DNA of 64,000 nucleotides, from assembly GCA_030770545.1 (NCBI GenBank), contig CM061092.1, positions 17,547,501 to 17,611,500 on the forward strand, given 5' to 3'. This DNA is from Macropodus opercularis. Taxonomy: Eukaryota; Chordata; Actinopteri; Anabantiformes; Osphronemidae. The notes beneath the pieces were generated by a model that saw nothing but the letters and a program-made list of their open reading frames with translations, was not told where the DNA came from and searched no databases. Of the stretch, positions 11,201-24,000 are shown piece by piece. Positions within the stretch are counted from its first letter, which is position 1. Each line of letters starts with the position of its first letter. The position numbers and the translations under genes were made by a program.

Positions 11201-14200
11201 ATAGGGAAAAGCACATAGCAAAAAGGCTTCTGTGTGTTTCTTGTTCATTTCAGAATTACGTTTTCACCGTAGTATGCCACTACATCGCTGACTAAGTATT
11301 TCAACTGTGTTAGTGTTTAATAAATAAATTCTGTTCATTGCAAAGTTATTGCAGTGTCTACACCACAGTATAAATGTGTTGCCTTCATTTTCAGCTTTTT
11401 ATGTGTCTTTAAACAGCAATAAAGACGGCAGGCATCGCCTAAGAACATGTTATCACGTCAACAGTAATATCTGATCTGATAATGTCTTCACATATTTCTG
11501 TGGCTATGGGTCACAATTTAATTAATATTTTATTCTACAAAATGTGAAACTGCAATAAGAAATTCTGCTGGTAAGTGAAGTTCGCCTGGCTGTTGGATTT
11601 TGTCTTGTAGAGAATAAACAAAGCTTCATATAGAAACAAAACTATAAAACACTTTTCTGTAAGAATCCATCTCCATAACCAATAATACATCACTGCTGTT
11701 TAGATACAGAGAGTGAAAGCAGCATATGGAAAAGTCTGATCACACCACTTCCCCCACGTTAAGACTAATGTATTCATATGATAATGTTCACTTCTCAGCC
11801 AAGTGTTGAAAGAACCATTGAGAACCAACCACACAGCTTTACAGGACCCTTCCTGAACACATCTAAAACTGCAGCACAAATCATAATCATAAGGCGAACA
11901 TACAGTTAAAATTCTTCTCAAGCAGCACCGCCACCTTTACCGTAAACACTGTATCAAATATATTGCAAATATTAATGAAAGCTGATTTGACCAAGGAAAC
12001 GCACTTGGTAGCTCAGCAAAAGTGATGCACAATGACAAAAACACACGGTAGAGGACACTTTTATGTGCTACCACTGTAGCTACTTGTAAACTGCCATATT
12101 TTAACCCACTCATTAATTATGAGAACTTCAATCAAGCAGCTTTTCAAGCAGGACTTATGTCTGTTCCTAGAGTTAAAAAGATACCTAGCTGCAACGCATT
12201 TTTCCAGCATGATCCTGTTCTTTGGAAAAACCTTTCTGCTGGCCTCTGTTTAATGTCTGTTGCAGTTAATTTTGCTGCCTGCTGTATGTTTCTGTCTTAA
12301 CCATCCCCTGAACCCAACTGCTCATGGCAGATGCCCACCCACTCCACTCTGAGCCTGTTTCTGTTCCATTTGTCCTTTAGCCTTAATACTTGGACAGTCA
12401 GTAGGTCAGTTCTTTAATGCAGACATAGCATTGTATGCACCTCTCCAAGATGCAAAGCCTCCCTCATGAATAAAGATGCCGTCCACTCTCAGCTCCCAGT
12501 TCTGACAACTACATGCAATCACATGAATATTCACTAGAAGGCTTAAATGCAAATCATGCTGCTGCAACTCCAGATTTCCACTTCCCCATGTGTCTGTGTG
12601 TGTTTACCTACAGTCAAAGGTGAGACTCTGCTCTCTAAGGTGGATGTGACTGCATTTGATACAGTCTTTATACAATTTCTTCTTTATGCTGGGCATGATG
12701 GAGGACATATCCAAAACAGAACAGCAATTCAATTCAATTCAACTTTACTTATATAGTGCCAATTCACAACATCAGTTATCTCAAGGCACTTTACAAGTAA
12801 GGTTTAAGACAGCAAAACTGAAAGCTGAAATAAAACAGGGATTTCTGCATTTTCTAGTAGTAACTAGAAGTAACTAGTTTTAGGTGCAGCTGGTCCTTAG
12901 GTAGTTTGATTGTAGGTCATGTGTTACAGGACGTTATGCAGCAGTAATGTAATCTGATTGCTGGACATCTTGGAGACACATACTAGTATATATTCAAATT
13001 TAAAAACAACTCTAAATTTGTCCTACATATATATGTGACCCTGTAATATTCATGAACAGGGTGTACCCTGGCCCCCATGACACTGGGATCAGTGCCATAT
13101 GGCTATCTGTACATGGTGTTACAGTGCAGCTTAAATTAAAAACTTAATTTCCGTATGTGTTTTCATTATATGTGACTTTTTGCGACTGTCTCTAAAAAAA
13201 GTTCCAGGCATCAGGATGGCTGAAATTTCTTTAGATGTTTGTCTCCATACTCTATGCAGGGGCACACAACAAGTGATCATGCCCATGTAGATCACATCCC
13301 TGGCCTGTCGCTTTATTCGCATTCACCCTCTAACAGACTATTTTTGAGATATGTTGCTTAGTATGCAAATGAGATGTAATCCCCACGCCTTTTTGCAGAA
13401 GTGCATATGACATAGGGCCATAGCGTTCTTTTTGTCGTATGCAAGCAATGGCAATCACTGACATGCACCAACTTCTTTCTAACCACACAATGACAATGAC
13501 CAGTACATCGAGTATTGAAGTACAATCGCTCCTTTTTGATCCCGAATTCAGGCTTTTTCTTGAGCACGGTAGCTGTGTCATGTCGATTTTTTTTCTCAGT
13601 TGGGTGAGCTCTTCAAAGTGAATGAGCGGCAATGACTGAGTCTGGGGCAATGTTTGTGGTGGAGCCTGAGGTGAGGCTGTGTGACAACAGGCCCTAGTCT
13701 ATGTTGACAAGGTAAAGATTTCTGAACTGACTGTTCTGAGAAAGGATCAGACTAAGGACAAAATGTGAAAAAAGGAGGAAGTACGCTAATACATATATGT
13801 CATAAATGCAGCAGAATGTCTAACAACTGGATTTAGCATAATAAAAGAAATCCACAATCATTTTCATGAGAATAGATTAAATAGTACAGTAATTCAATCG
13901 AAGAAGCTACAATAATCAGAGAGTCTTACGTGGAAGTTGGAGATGTGCTCTCTGTCCAGGGGCTTTGTGACAGACAGTTGGCCGGAGATTGGGTTGATGA
14001 TGAAAATGCTGGTTGGAGGCTGGTCGGCCCCGGGGCCTGTCACACTGTAACGCAGCATCCGGTTCCTATCCCGGTCTGAGCGGATCTGAACAGACAGACA
14101 GGGAGAAAGAAGGAAAGCATTACTTAATTGGGTAGGTCATAAATTAAAATAAAAAGTATGTCCTATGTAAAGTTAGGTTTCAGGAAAAAGGAATCTATAT

Positions 14201-15051
14201 ATTTTTTATTTCTTGACGACAGTAGAACGAAAAGTTGATGCAAGTATTTGAGAGATATTTCCTCACAAAATTACTGCCTTTTATAATAAAATACAAATGT
14301 AGCTCAAACTCCTGTGTTTGGCCTGGATGTGTCTCACTTCAGGAGGACTTTAGGTTTACACAGACAACACTCAACAACAGCTTGAAGCTGCTGTGACAAA
14401 AGCACACAAACACAGATTTGTTCACAGTTTTATAGTTACAGTAAACTGTGATGCCTTGTGCAACCCCATGTTATATCTATATGGTGAAAACAGAGAAGGG
14501 TCCAACCCTTGGGAGTGAATTTTAGCTCTTGTATCTTGTCAGTCTTGCCATGATGTTTCGTTAACTCATAGGTTTCTGAACATGCTCAGTTAGACCTTCT
14601 ACGTATGAGTTCTAACTTATTATCTGTCTAGTTGAGCCTTATTGAAATCCTCCCAGGGTGGAGTCTGATATTCAGTCATTCAGTCGGTCAGTGAGTCAGT
14701 GCAGATTTGTAACAGGAGGCAGTGCCATGACGACAGGTCTCTGTTTAGATGTTTAGGATGAGATTTAAAAAAAGTAGTAGTATCCTGAACAGCAGACAAA
14801 ATATCTGGTACTGTGTTGTTAGCTAGCTAACTAGCCATAAAGTGGCACTGCATATATATGGTGTACATGTATGTGCTGGTAATTTTTCCAGACACACGGC
14901 ATGTACAGAATGTGTTATGTAGATATGTAAATGTGTATATAATATTTAACTAATGTTACTCTTTTTTTTAATTAATGTTACTTTTTTCTGACTGTCTTTC
15001 TTGCCAGTGCTGTGAAACCAGAATTTCCTCAATGCGGGATAAATAAAGTAA

Positions 15052-15083
<32 letters not shown>

Positions 15084-18000
15084 ATTATAATGAGCTGTAG
15101 GTGGCGCTGGGCTTACACTCATTATACTGTTTATTCACATTATATCCCTATTATGATGGGGGTGAGCACTAAAACTGTAGTTGAGAATGATAGCGCTGTT
15201 AACTGATTTTTTGTGTGTGAGAACCTTACCTCAAATGTATTATTTTTATTTGCTTTATTGTTGTACCATATTACACACAAGTCAAAACAAAACTGTGCTT
15301 TAGTATTAGGTAGATTTGATGATGATGACTAATGAATGATTCAATTAAATGATCCAAAAAAACGCACACACCATATCAACTGTCTTGATAACCTGTATTA
15401 TACGTCAAAATGCATGAAGCTCAAAAGAAATGACGTCTTATATAAATTCCTATTTTAATGACCCTTATTATTTGAATAGGTCTAAATTATGACATTAGAT
15501 TGATAGAGATCTCCATATACTCCTTGAGTCAATAGTAACGACAGCCTGTTTTATCTACAGCATAACAATAGATTAAGTTTGATTCAATAGCTGTTTGTTA
15601 CAGACAAAAAGGAGCTGCTGCAGGGAACCGGCGATATGTAAATAACTTTACGATGTCTGGTGATCAAAACAAGACTTGCATTCATATTGTTTATCCCTGT
15701 GCAGGAATTAAAATACTTAGTGGCCAATGCCATGGTCAATGAATGGGTGACCAACTTCTTTCAGAAGAGCCTAACTTCAGGGCAAAGGAACTAAACTGTT
15801 ACCTTAAATATCTCATTCTTTGTCTTACTTCCAACCAAGTGCCCTGGCCTGTTCACACTCAGTTTTAACCTGTGAGGGCTTCTAAATGATTTTCAGTTTA
15901 TGCTAAGAAACAATCTCTATATGTAGAGTCTGCAGAGGTCAAATGCAAATTAGTTAGATTTCTTTTCCTGTTTTTATGCCAATGGCTGTCAGGCTGCATT
16001 GGGCTTTAGTGTTAACACACTAACAACATTGCTTCTTGTACATATGATTTGCTTATTTTAGTGTGTATCTTTTAAAATAATTTCACTGCAGATCATATGT
16101 ATGTTCTGTACCTGAATGTTGCTTCAAGAATGACTGAATGAATTATACTGTATGTTGTGTATAAATGTTGTTTTGCTTGCTGCTTATTCAGTAAATCGCC
16201 TCAGCGTGTTTGTGTGTCTTACTCTGACTAAGTCCTCTGGGAACTGTCCTCGTGAGTTTTCTGGGACGTTGATAGGTGGAATGACCCAGTCCCTCTTCAC
16301 CCGCTTTATAGTGCCGTCACCCCTTACAACCACACTTCGCCATGGAAACAAGATCTCTGATACCGGCTGAGTCAGTGTTGCATCAGAATGCCTTACCTGT
16401 GGAGACAGTAAAAAATGTTGTGAACTGGGCCACACACACTCAGACACAAAGCATGAAAAACCTTGTAAACTCCAGAGCCACTCACAAGGTACAGTATTTA
16501 CAACAGTTAAGCTTGGATGATAGTTTTCATATTATATATTATATATATATGTATTTTGGAATTACTTGGAAGTTTGGGTGTGTTTCTGATAACGTTTCAG
16601 ATTCATGGAATGTGTGTTGATTTCTTCCATGTACCATCTGTGATACTAATGAGGTAAATGAAATATCAGATCTTGTCAGTTCATCAGTTCAGTGTTTAGT
16701 ATGTGTATATGAGTGTAATAAACTCTTTAAATCCATACTGGTGCTATTCATCTTTACTTGTGCTGTTTCTGCCAACATAGAGGCCTCATAGTCCAAGCAG
16801 GTGGTTACCAAGAATAGCCATGGCAACAGCAAGTTTTAGATTTGGAAACACACCATTTATCTCAAGAAACAAGAGAATCTAAAGAACTAAGGGTAATACA
16901 GCTAAGGACCAGACATTTTTGAATCTGCCTAACTGCTTGTCTGAGTATGAAACTTTCCTGGACTATTCCATCGTCCCTTTGATGACTGCAACATAAAGTG
17001 TAGCATAATTCGTCAAATCACAATACTATGAGCTCCTTAAAACTAACCCTTACATATACTGTGATTACCACATGAATATGAGATATTATGTTAAATAAAG
17101 CATAGATAACAAAGGTAGACAAACTTAAACCAACTTAATTAAGAACCATTAAAATGAGGCAATGTATTTGCAGAAAACATAAATAGCCCAGGGTAACAGG
17201 CAGACAACTCTTGGTCACAATACATGAACTCTTGAATATATAGTCAAAGCACAAGAAGTTACCTGAAATACCTTTACCCCATTCATTAAACACAAACATA
17301 ATACAGCTAAGGAACATTATAGAGATAAACCAGTAAAAAGCACAATACTCTTGACCCTAGAGAACTTAGGCCTATATCCTATCTGACCTTTATTTCTAAA
17401 GTTCTTAAAAAAATTGTAGGTAAACAACTATGTGACCATCTGCGTAGAAATAACCTCTATGAAGATTTCCAGTCAGGATTCAGATTACATCATAGCACAG
17501 AAACAGCTCTGATTAGAGTCACTAATGATCTTCTCACAGCTTCAGACAATGGTCTAGTTTCTGTACTCGTCCTGTTAGATCTTAGTACAGCATTTGATAT
17601 GATAGATCACAAGATTCTATTGCAGAGACTGGAACATAGCGTTGGGATTAAAGGCAAAGAACCGGAATGGTTTAAGTCTTATCTGTTGAACAGATTCCAA
17701 TTTGTTCATGTTCAAGATCAATCTTCCATCCGCACAAAAATTAGCTTTGGAGTTCCACATGGTTCTGTGCTTGGTCCAATACTTCTTCGTCTTTACATGT
17801 CTCCCCTTGGTAATATTATTAGGAAACATTCTATACATTTTCACTGCTATGCCGATGATACTCCATATTTGTCCATGAAACCAGAGGAAACAAACCAATT
17901 AGTCAAACATCAAACTTGTTTAAATGATATAAAATCCTGGATGTCCCATAACTTCCTACAACTAAATTCAGATAAAACTGAGGTTATTATAATTGGTGTT

Positions 18001-21000
18001 AAAAACCACAGAGACTCATTATTGAATCAGATGATTACTTTGGATGACATAACGTTAGCTACAAGTTCTACTGTGAGGAACCTTGGTGTCATTTTTGACC
18101 AAGATCTCTCTATCAAATATTAATGAAATCTCTAGAACTGCCTTGTTCCACTTTAGGAATATTGCTAAAATTAGGAGCATCCTCTCACAGAGTGATGCTG
18201 AAAAATTAATCCATGCATTTGTTACCTCTAGATTGGACTACTGTAACTTCCTACTCATACATTGTCCCAATAACTCTTTAAAAAGCCTCCAGTTAATTCA
18301 AAATGCTGCAGCCAGAGTCTGACTGGACTTGAAAGAGAGATCACATTTCTCCAACATTAGCTTCTCTGCATTGGCTCCCTGTCAAATCTAGGATAGAATT
18401 CAAAATTCTTCTCCTCACCTACAAAGCTCTTCATAATAAAGCTCCATCTTAACTTAAAGAGCTTATGGCTCCTTATGTTCCCAACAGAACGCTTTGTTCT
18501 CAGAGCGCTGGTCTACTTGTGGTTCCTAGAGTTTCTAAATGTAGAAAGGGAGGCAGTGTGACAGTTTTACCGTCTCCCCGCCATGGGGAGCTGTTTTGCT
18601 TTTCCTTCCGTCATCACTCAGTTGCCACCTGTCACTCAGACACTCAACCTGGACTCTTCTACCCGTTCCTTTCCCCTCAATCTTTGCTGGTGTGTCTTCC
18701 TCGTTTGCTGCTTGGTTTTGCTCTCCCTCATCCCCGACCTCTGGCTTCTTGTCTCCTAGTAAGTTTAGTTAGTGTTCCATAGCCTTTCTTAGTTCCTGCA
18801 TTGCAGCGATTTTGATTTATAGTAGTTAAGAATAACTTTTTCTTTCCCGCTTGCGGCGATTTTGTGTTCGTTAGTCAGCCTTCTAGTTTGTGTTCTGTAG
18901 GGTGTAGTTCAACTTTATTTCTCCGTTTACGGTGGTTTTGTAGTTAGATGTTCCATAGTGTGATTGGTCCACTATCGCCTTCTGTTCTGTTTTCTTACCA
19001 CAAAATTTTGTGTTGTTATCAGACCAGCCCTGCTGTGAATTTTTGTTATCGTATTTAACAAATTGTTAAACGTGCTGAGATCGTCCTCTGGGTTCATTCG
19101 CATCTGGGTCCGAGCTCTGCTCGTCACACCCGGTAACAGGCAGAGCCTTTAGCTACCGCACTCCACTCCTGTGGAACCAGCTTCCAGTTCAGGTTTGAGA
19201 AGCAGACACCCTCTCTAGTTTTAAAACTAGGCTTAAACGCTTTCTTTTTGACAAAGCGTATAGTTAGAGATGGTTCTGGTCGCTTGGAACCATCTCTTAG
19301 TTAAGCTGCTATAGACCTAGACTGCTTAGTTGTGCTTCTCCCCTTCTGTCTCTCTCTATTCTCATCTCCAGGTATCGTCAGAGTCGGATCCGTGTGTCTC
19401 CAGTGTTCAGTTGCTGGTCCAACCATCCTGCCTGTGTTCTGTTGCTGCTTGTTTTGTTGTGTTCTTTTCTCTCTTCTCTATCCCAGAGACACGTCGCTCG
19501 CAACTTGACTTTAAACGCCCTGTTTACACCAATGTCCAACGGTTGGAGTCTTTTGTTAATCTTCCTGGAATGATTGCAGGCTCTGAATTCATTTGCTTCA
19601 CCTGCTTTTACATGGGCGCGGTGAGATGGACGCACATTAAGTCGCAGATTAACAGGTAAAAGTATTCATTATTGTTTACTGTTTTGAGTATTATATATAC
19701 ATATACAGCAAGTCATTAGACTTAGTAAAGCAGTCTAGCAGCAGTTTTTGTCAACATCTAGCCAAAATAAATCCCTGCCTAGAGAATCCTGAACCTGTCA
19801 GTCTGTCTGCTTACAGTAATTTGTAACAGTTTCAGATTTTCGCCTTCCCACTCAAAACTCTGCTTCTGAGTGAGCTTAGGTGTCTTTGGGGGCAACTGGG
19901 CCCCTCAAGATAAACAGAAAATAAGAGTACATTAAAACTCTTCTAAAAATAGCAGAAAGCAGACAGCGATTTTAATGAAATATGATACAATTAGCTTAAA
20001 ATGAAAAATTCTCTATTGGCCCTTGAACTCAATTAAACAACAGCACAGAGAAACAAGAATGTAGTTAATGGTCATGATGGACTGGTAACCTGTCCAGGGT
20101 GTACAACGCCTCTCATCCAACATCACCCATCCTCTTAACAACAGCATCTTAACCAAGTCATCCTCGTGGTCACAACAACTGTCACAAGCCTTGACAGTTA
20201 ACAACACCTTGCCACTCCTCAACAATGGCATCCTAACCACGTCATCCTCGTGGGGATGACGTGGTTAGGATGCCATTAGGCTTGTGAAGAAGTCTTTTGC
20301 ACTGTGGTTGAAAACTATATGTATAGAGCTACAGTGTGTCTCGATTGCTTTACTGTACCTGTTGAAGTTCTGTCCTGTTGCTATTTGGACAGACACGGAG
20401 GTGCACTTTAGTCTTCCAGACCTTTCTGGACTGCAGGTCTTCAGCGTAGAGCACCACCACTGATTTACTGCTCTCTGTCAGTCTGAGGCTCCGGAGGGTG
20501 TATACAACACCATCCTCGCTTACCCTAAAATCAGACAACTCGCCAACCTTGAACACCACCTTCCCCCCACTGCAGTCCACAAAGCTCACTGTGGAAGAGA
20601 GAAACAGACAGACATCAGATCTAATGACAATGCTCAAGAATAACCCATGCGTTGTTCCATATGTTTATGTGAGTGATATATATATTATACTGCAGCCTGC
20701 AGCCGAATCACACAGTGTTAAGATTTCTTTCCATACAGTTTGTTCATGCCTACATATTGTATGTATTTATTTTATGTCAAGAAGTTGTTGAGTTTTACAC
20801 ATCCCATGCATGAACGTAATTAAACATTCAAATCTATATTTCAATCTGCGAAAATATTTGGTTGGTATGGTTACAGTATTATAGTGGAGGCAATGCATTT
20901 CCCACCTAGTGATGTCCTCATAGCTCAAGAAATTATATACAGAAGCACACTTACGCACTATGTGATTAATGTAATAGTCATAGTTTCAAATGAGACAACA

Positions 21001-24000
21001 ACAAGACAACCAATCACCCAACTAATCTTTGCAATTCTAAGTAAACAAGCAGCCCTTCGGCAGCCGTGAAAAAGCAAAAATACTTCATTACAATGGCAAC
21101 TACCGCCAGCAACTTTATTACATTTATCAGAACTTCACTGACAAGGGTATTATCGAAACCTTTAATATCTAAAACTGATGACACAGTGAGCCTCCTGATC
21201 TCTAAATGGGAAGCTGATTTTGATATCACCACTGACCAAACATTCTGGACAAATACAGTTGCAAGAAAAACTATGTGAACTCTTTGCCTACTGTCAGAGA
21301 GTCATGTTCAACGTGAGGCCTTCTAGTTGGCCTTACTGTCGCCAACTACCTTTGATTTTAGCCTCCTGTGACTAGTTAGACAGAAGCCTAGCCTCATGTA
21401 GGCTATCCTTGTATCTTTAGCCTTTAAGGTATAGTTTATGTTTTATTATTATTACATACTGTGAGTAGTAGTCTAAATTAATCAGCCAATTTGCTATCGC
21501 AGCTTTCTGTCAATGATATGAGCCCATTTACTTACAGTGGCAAGAAGCCTGCAATGTTCATTCTCTGAACCACGAGCAAATACTGGTGCAGCGTTTATAC
21601 TGAAAGCTTGCCTCCAGAGTGTAAGTGGAGTTTAATTGTAAACTGCACATTCCCTTTTCAAGCTTCAAACTTTGCTCAATCCCGCTTGGCTGTTTTATGC
21701 GCTGTGATTTATAGATCACCAAAGTATATCAAGGATTTTACGAATGACTTTGCTGACTTCCTGTCTGAGGTTATGTCATGAATGATCGTATCTTTTTTGT
21801 AGGTGATTTTAGATTCATACGTGTTGCCCAGACAAAAGTTAGTCCGAGCCATACTATGCAAGTACACTACAGAGTGAAGATAACATCAGTGAAGACGCAT
21901 ACGAAGGCAAGCAGCTCTGAACGAGGCAGCGGCTAATAACACTAACAGACGGAAAAAAAAATACGAAAAACCACAACAAACAATGCAGAAGCCTCTTGGT
22001 GCAATACATCCATATCACAATAAGAATTAACTATTGGAAGGACAGAACAACGCAGGCATTCCTGGGAAATTGAAAGATATGAATGAGTATGAACAAGAAC
22101 ATCATGTCAGAGATAAGCAACTGCAGCAAGCATTTAACCAAGTCCACGCATTACAAATCATTGAATTTCAATGGTCACATATCAGATGCTGTGTGTGATT
22201 GAGTCACAACTAAGGCGACGCAAGAATAAGGATGATGAATTCTTCAGAGGTATTAATGTTCTCTATTCTGTGACTTAATGCAGCTCCCGCCTATCAGAAC
22301 ATCAGGAACAGAACAGAAGCCACAACACCTACAGCCAGCAACACACTTATCGATGCTGTTCACACTCTGCGAATTCAAAGAGAACATGCAACAAAAAGGA
22401 CATAACAAATTCATCAACTAAATGAAAAAACGCAAGCTGAACACTTTGACGTACTACAGAAGAGGTGCTACAGAAGAGTTCGCTATTGAGAAAGTCTTGC
22501 AAAATATATCAACCAATCAAGCACATGCCCAAAATCAATTGGTCCTTCAACATTCCAGATTTTTGTTTACCTTGTTAGATCTGCCTTTTCAAGTCTCACT
22601 CTATGTAGCATAGCTATAGCCTCAATAGGTCTTTACCATTATGTTTGGCTCAGTTTCCTGTTGTTCCTGATTAGTCTTCATTTGTGACAAGACTTGTCTA
22701 GATTGTAAACAGTAATGCTTTTAGACCAGGCATGGGCAAACTACGGCCCGGGGGCCATATGCGGCCCATTAAGCTTTTTAATCCGGGCCTGCCGAACTTG
22801 AAGAAATTTTTCGAAATTAGAAATTAATAAACCTTGTTAATGTTTTGCTTAAATTTTTTATTACTGTATTACTCCACGTCTGTGCTTTACTCTTGGACCC
22901 CTCAGCCCTTCTGTAAAGATGAGCGGAGCTACGAAAAGAAAAGTGGACAGAGAATGTCGAGTGTTTAATAAGGAGTGGACAAGTAAATATTTTTTCACCG
23001 AACACAGATCAACTGCTGTATTCCTGATATGCCAAGAGACTGTAGCGTTTTTTAAAGAGTATAATATCAGCCGTCACTTTGCCACAAAACATGCTACCTA
23101 TGCTAGCAAGCAGTCAATGAAAGAACGGGAAGCTACGGCTCAGAGGTGGGCAGCTGACTAAAAAGGGAGACCATCAACACTGTTCGCACTGAAATTTAAA
23201 GTAAGTTTCCCTGCTGTGTTATGTAAAAATAAGTAGTTCATTAAGCATTACGTGTTACATGTAATTTCTGTTAAGCGGCGCACGTGTACGTTCTCAAAAT
23301 AAACAATGCGCACCAGATCAAATATAATGTGCTCTGCATGCTGGTGCGCTGTCGCTGTCCCGTCCTTGTGCTGGTTGTGAGTTTTGGCACTGGAAATAGA
23401 AGGAGCATGACAAGTAGAGGAGGAGAGTGGTGATGATAACATCCTGAAGAACAACAGAGCTTCTACTGTTTTAAAATAGTAACTGAAAAAAATCTGTATT
23501 TTATTGAAATGACTCTTAAAACACAGACATTTTAATTAATAAATAGCTAAATACTGTGGAACTTGAAAGACAGATATTTTGTTGTAATGCTTTTGTTAAT
23601 TTTTAATTAAAATTAAAGCATGTTTTCTACATGTCCCATGTTATGTTTTGCTCTTATGGCTTGGATTACCAAAACACTGGTCCAGCCCTTCTGTCAAATT
23701 TTAGAACCCTTTGTGGCCCACAAGTCAAAAAATTTGCCCACCCCTGTTTTAGACTGTCACTGGTTGATTGGCTAGAGTTAAGGGAACATCACTGCTCAAG
23801 TTAAGAAGCCCTGAAACATTAGGGGGGGGACAATAGTTTTTTTCTTATGTTCAAAGACAACAATGATTTTGTTCGTGGTTTGATGTCTCTTGGTGTTAAA
23901 AGTAGCAAATTAGTACTTTTCAAGTGTGTTTACATGCTGAAGGTAGTGCCTACCTTTTAGCCTCTTGTGACTGGTGAAACAGAAGATGAGCCTCATGTAG

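Larger units (their letters stand above)
11007..13929 (-). other. cdh2 intron 5
   Basis: Contains L2 3' UTR and tail pieces (about 12290-12370 and 12722-12815) and a SINE-tail scrap (13027-13090). 11050-12280 and 13100-13900 hold no recognised element; the short overlapping open frames at 13330-13650 show no family motif. Confidence 0.7.
16397..20358 (-). other. cdh2 intron 3
   Basis: Contains L2 copy B split by a solo LTR (17344-19487), a pogo-like transposase remnant (19490-19640), a SINE-tail scrap (20076-20112) and a perfect hairpin (20224-20277). 16430-17340 has no firm element, though 17010-17185 resembles 9745-9895. Confidence 0.75.

Noticed and set aside
16184..16447. Open frame around exon 4 as a stand-alone gene
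   Set aside because: Splice sites at 16396/16397 and 16222/16223 and in-phase joining with neighbours show it is cdh2 exon 4 with intron read-through.
323..20588. Assignment of the cadherin to cdh4 (R-cadherin)
   Set aside because: Some blocks (CEKPNPNAINITA, LIKLEEG, DPDRFM) are shared with R-cadherin, but EC1-EC2 (NGNQVENPIDIVINVID, MLRYKILSQNPPSPSSNMF) and the VKVCQCD juxtamembrane motif fit N-cadherin better. Kept as an alternative only.
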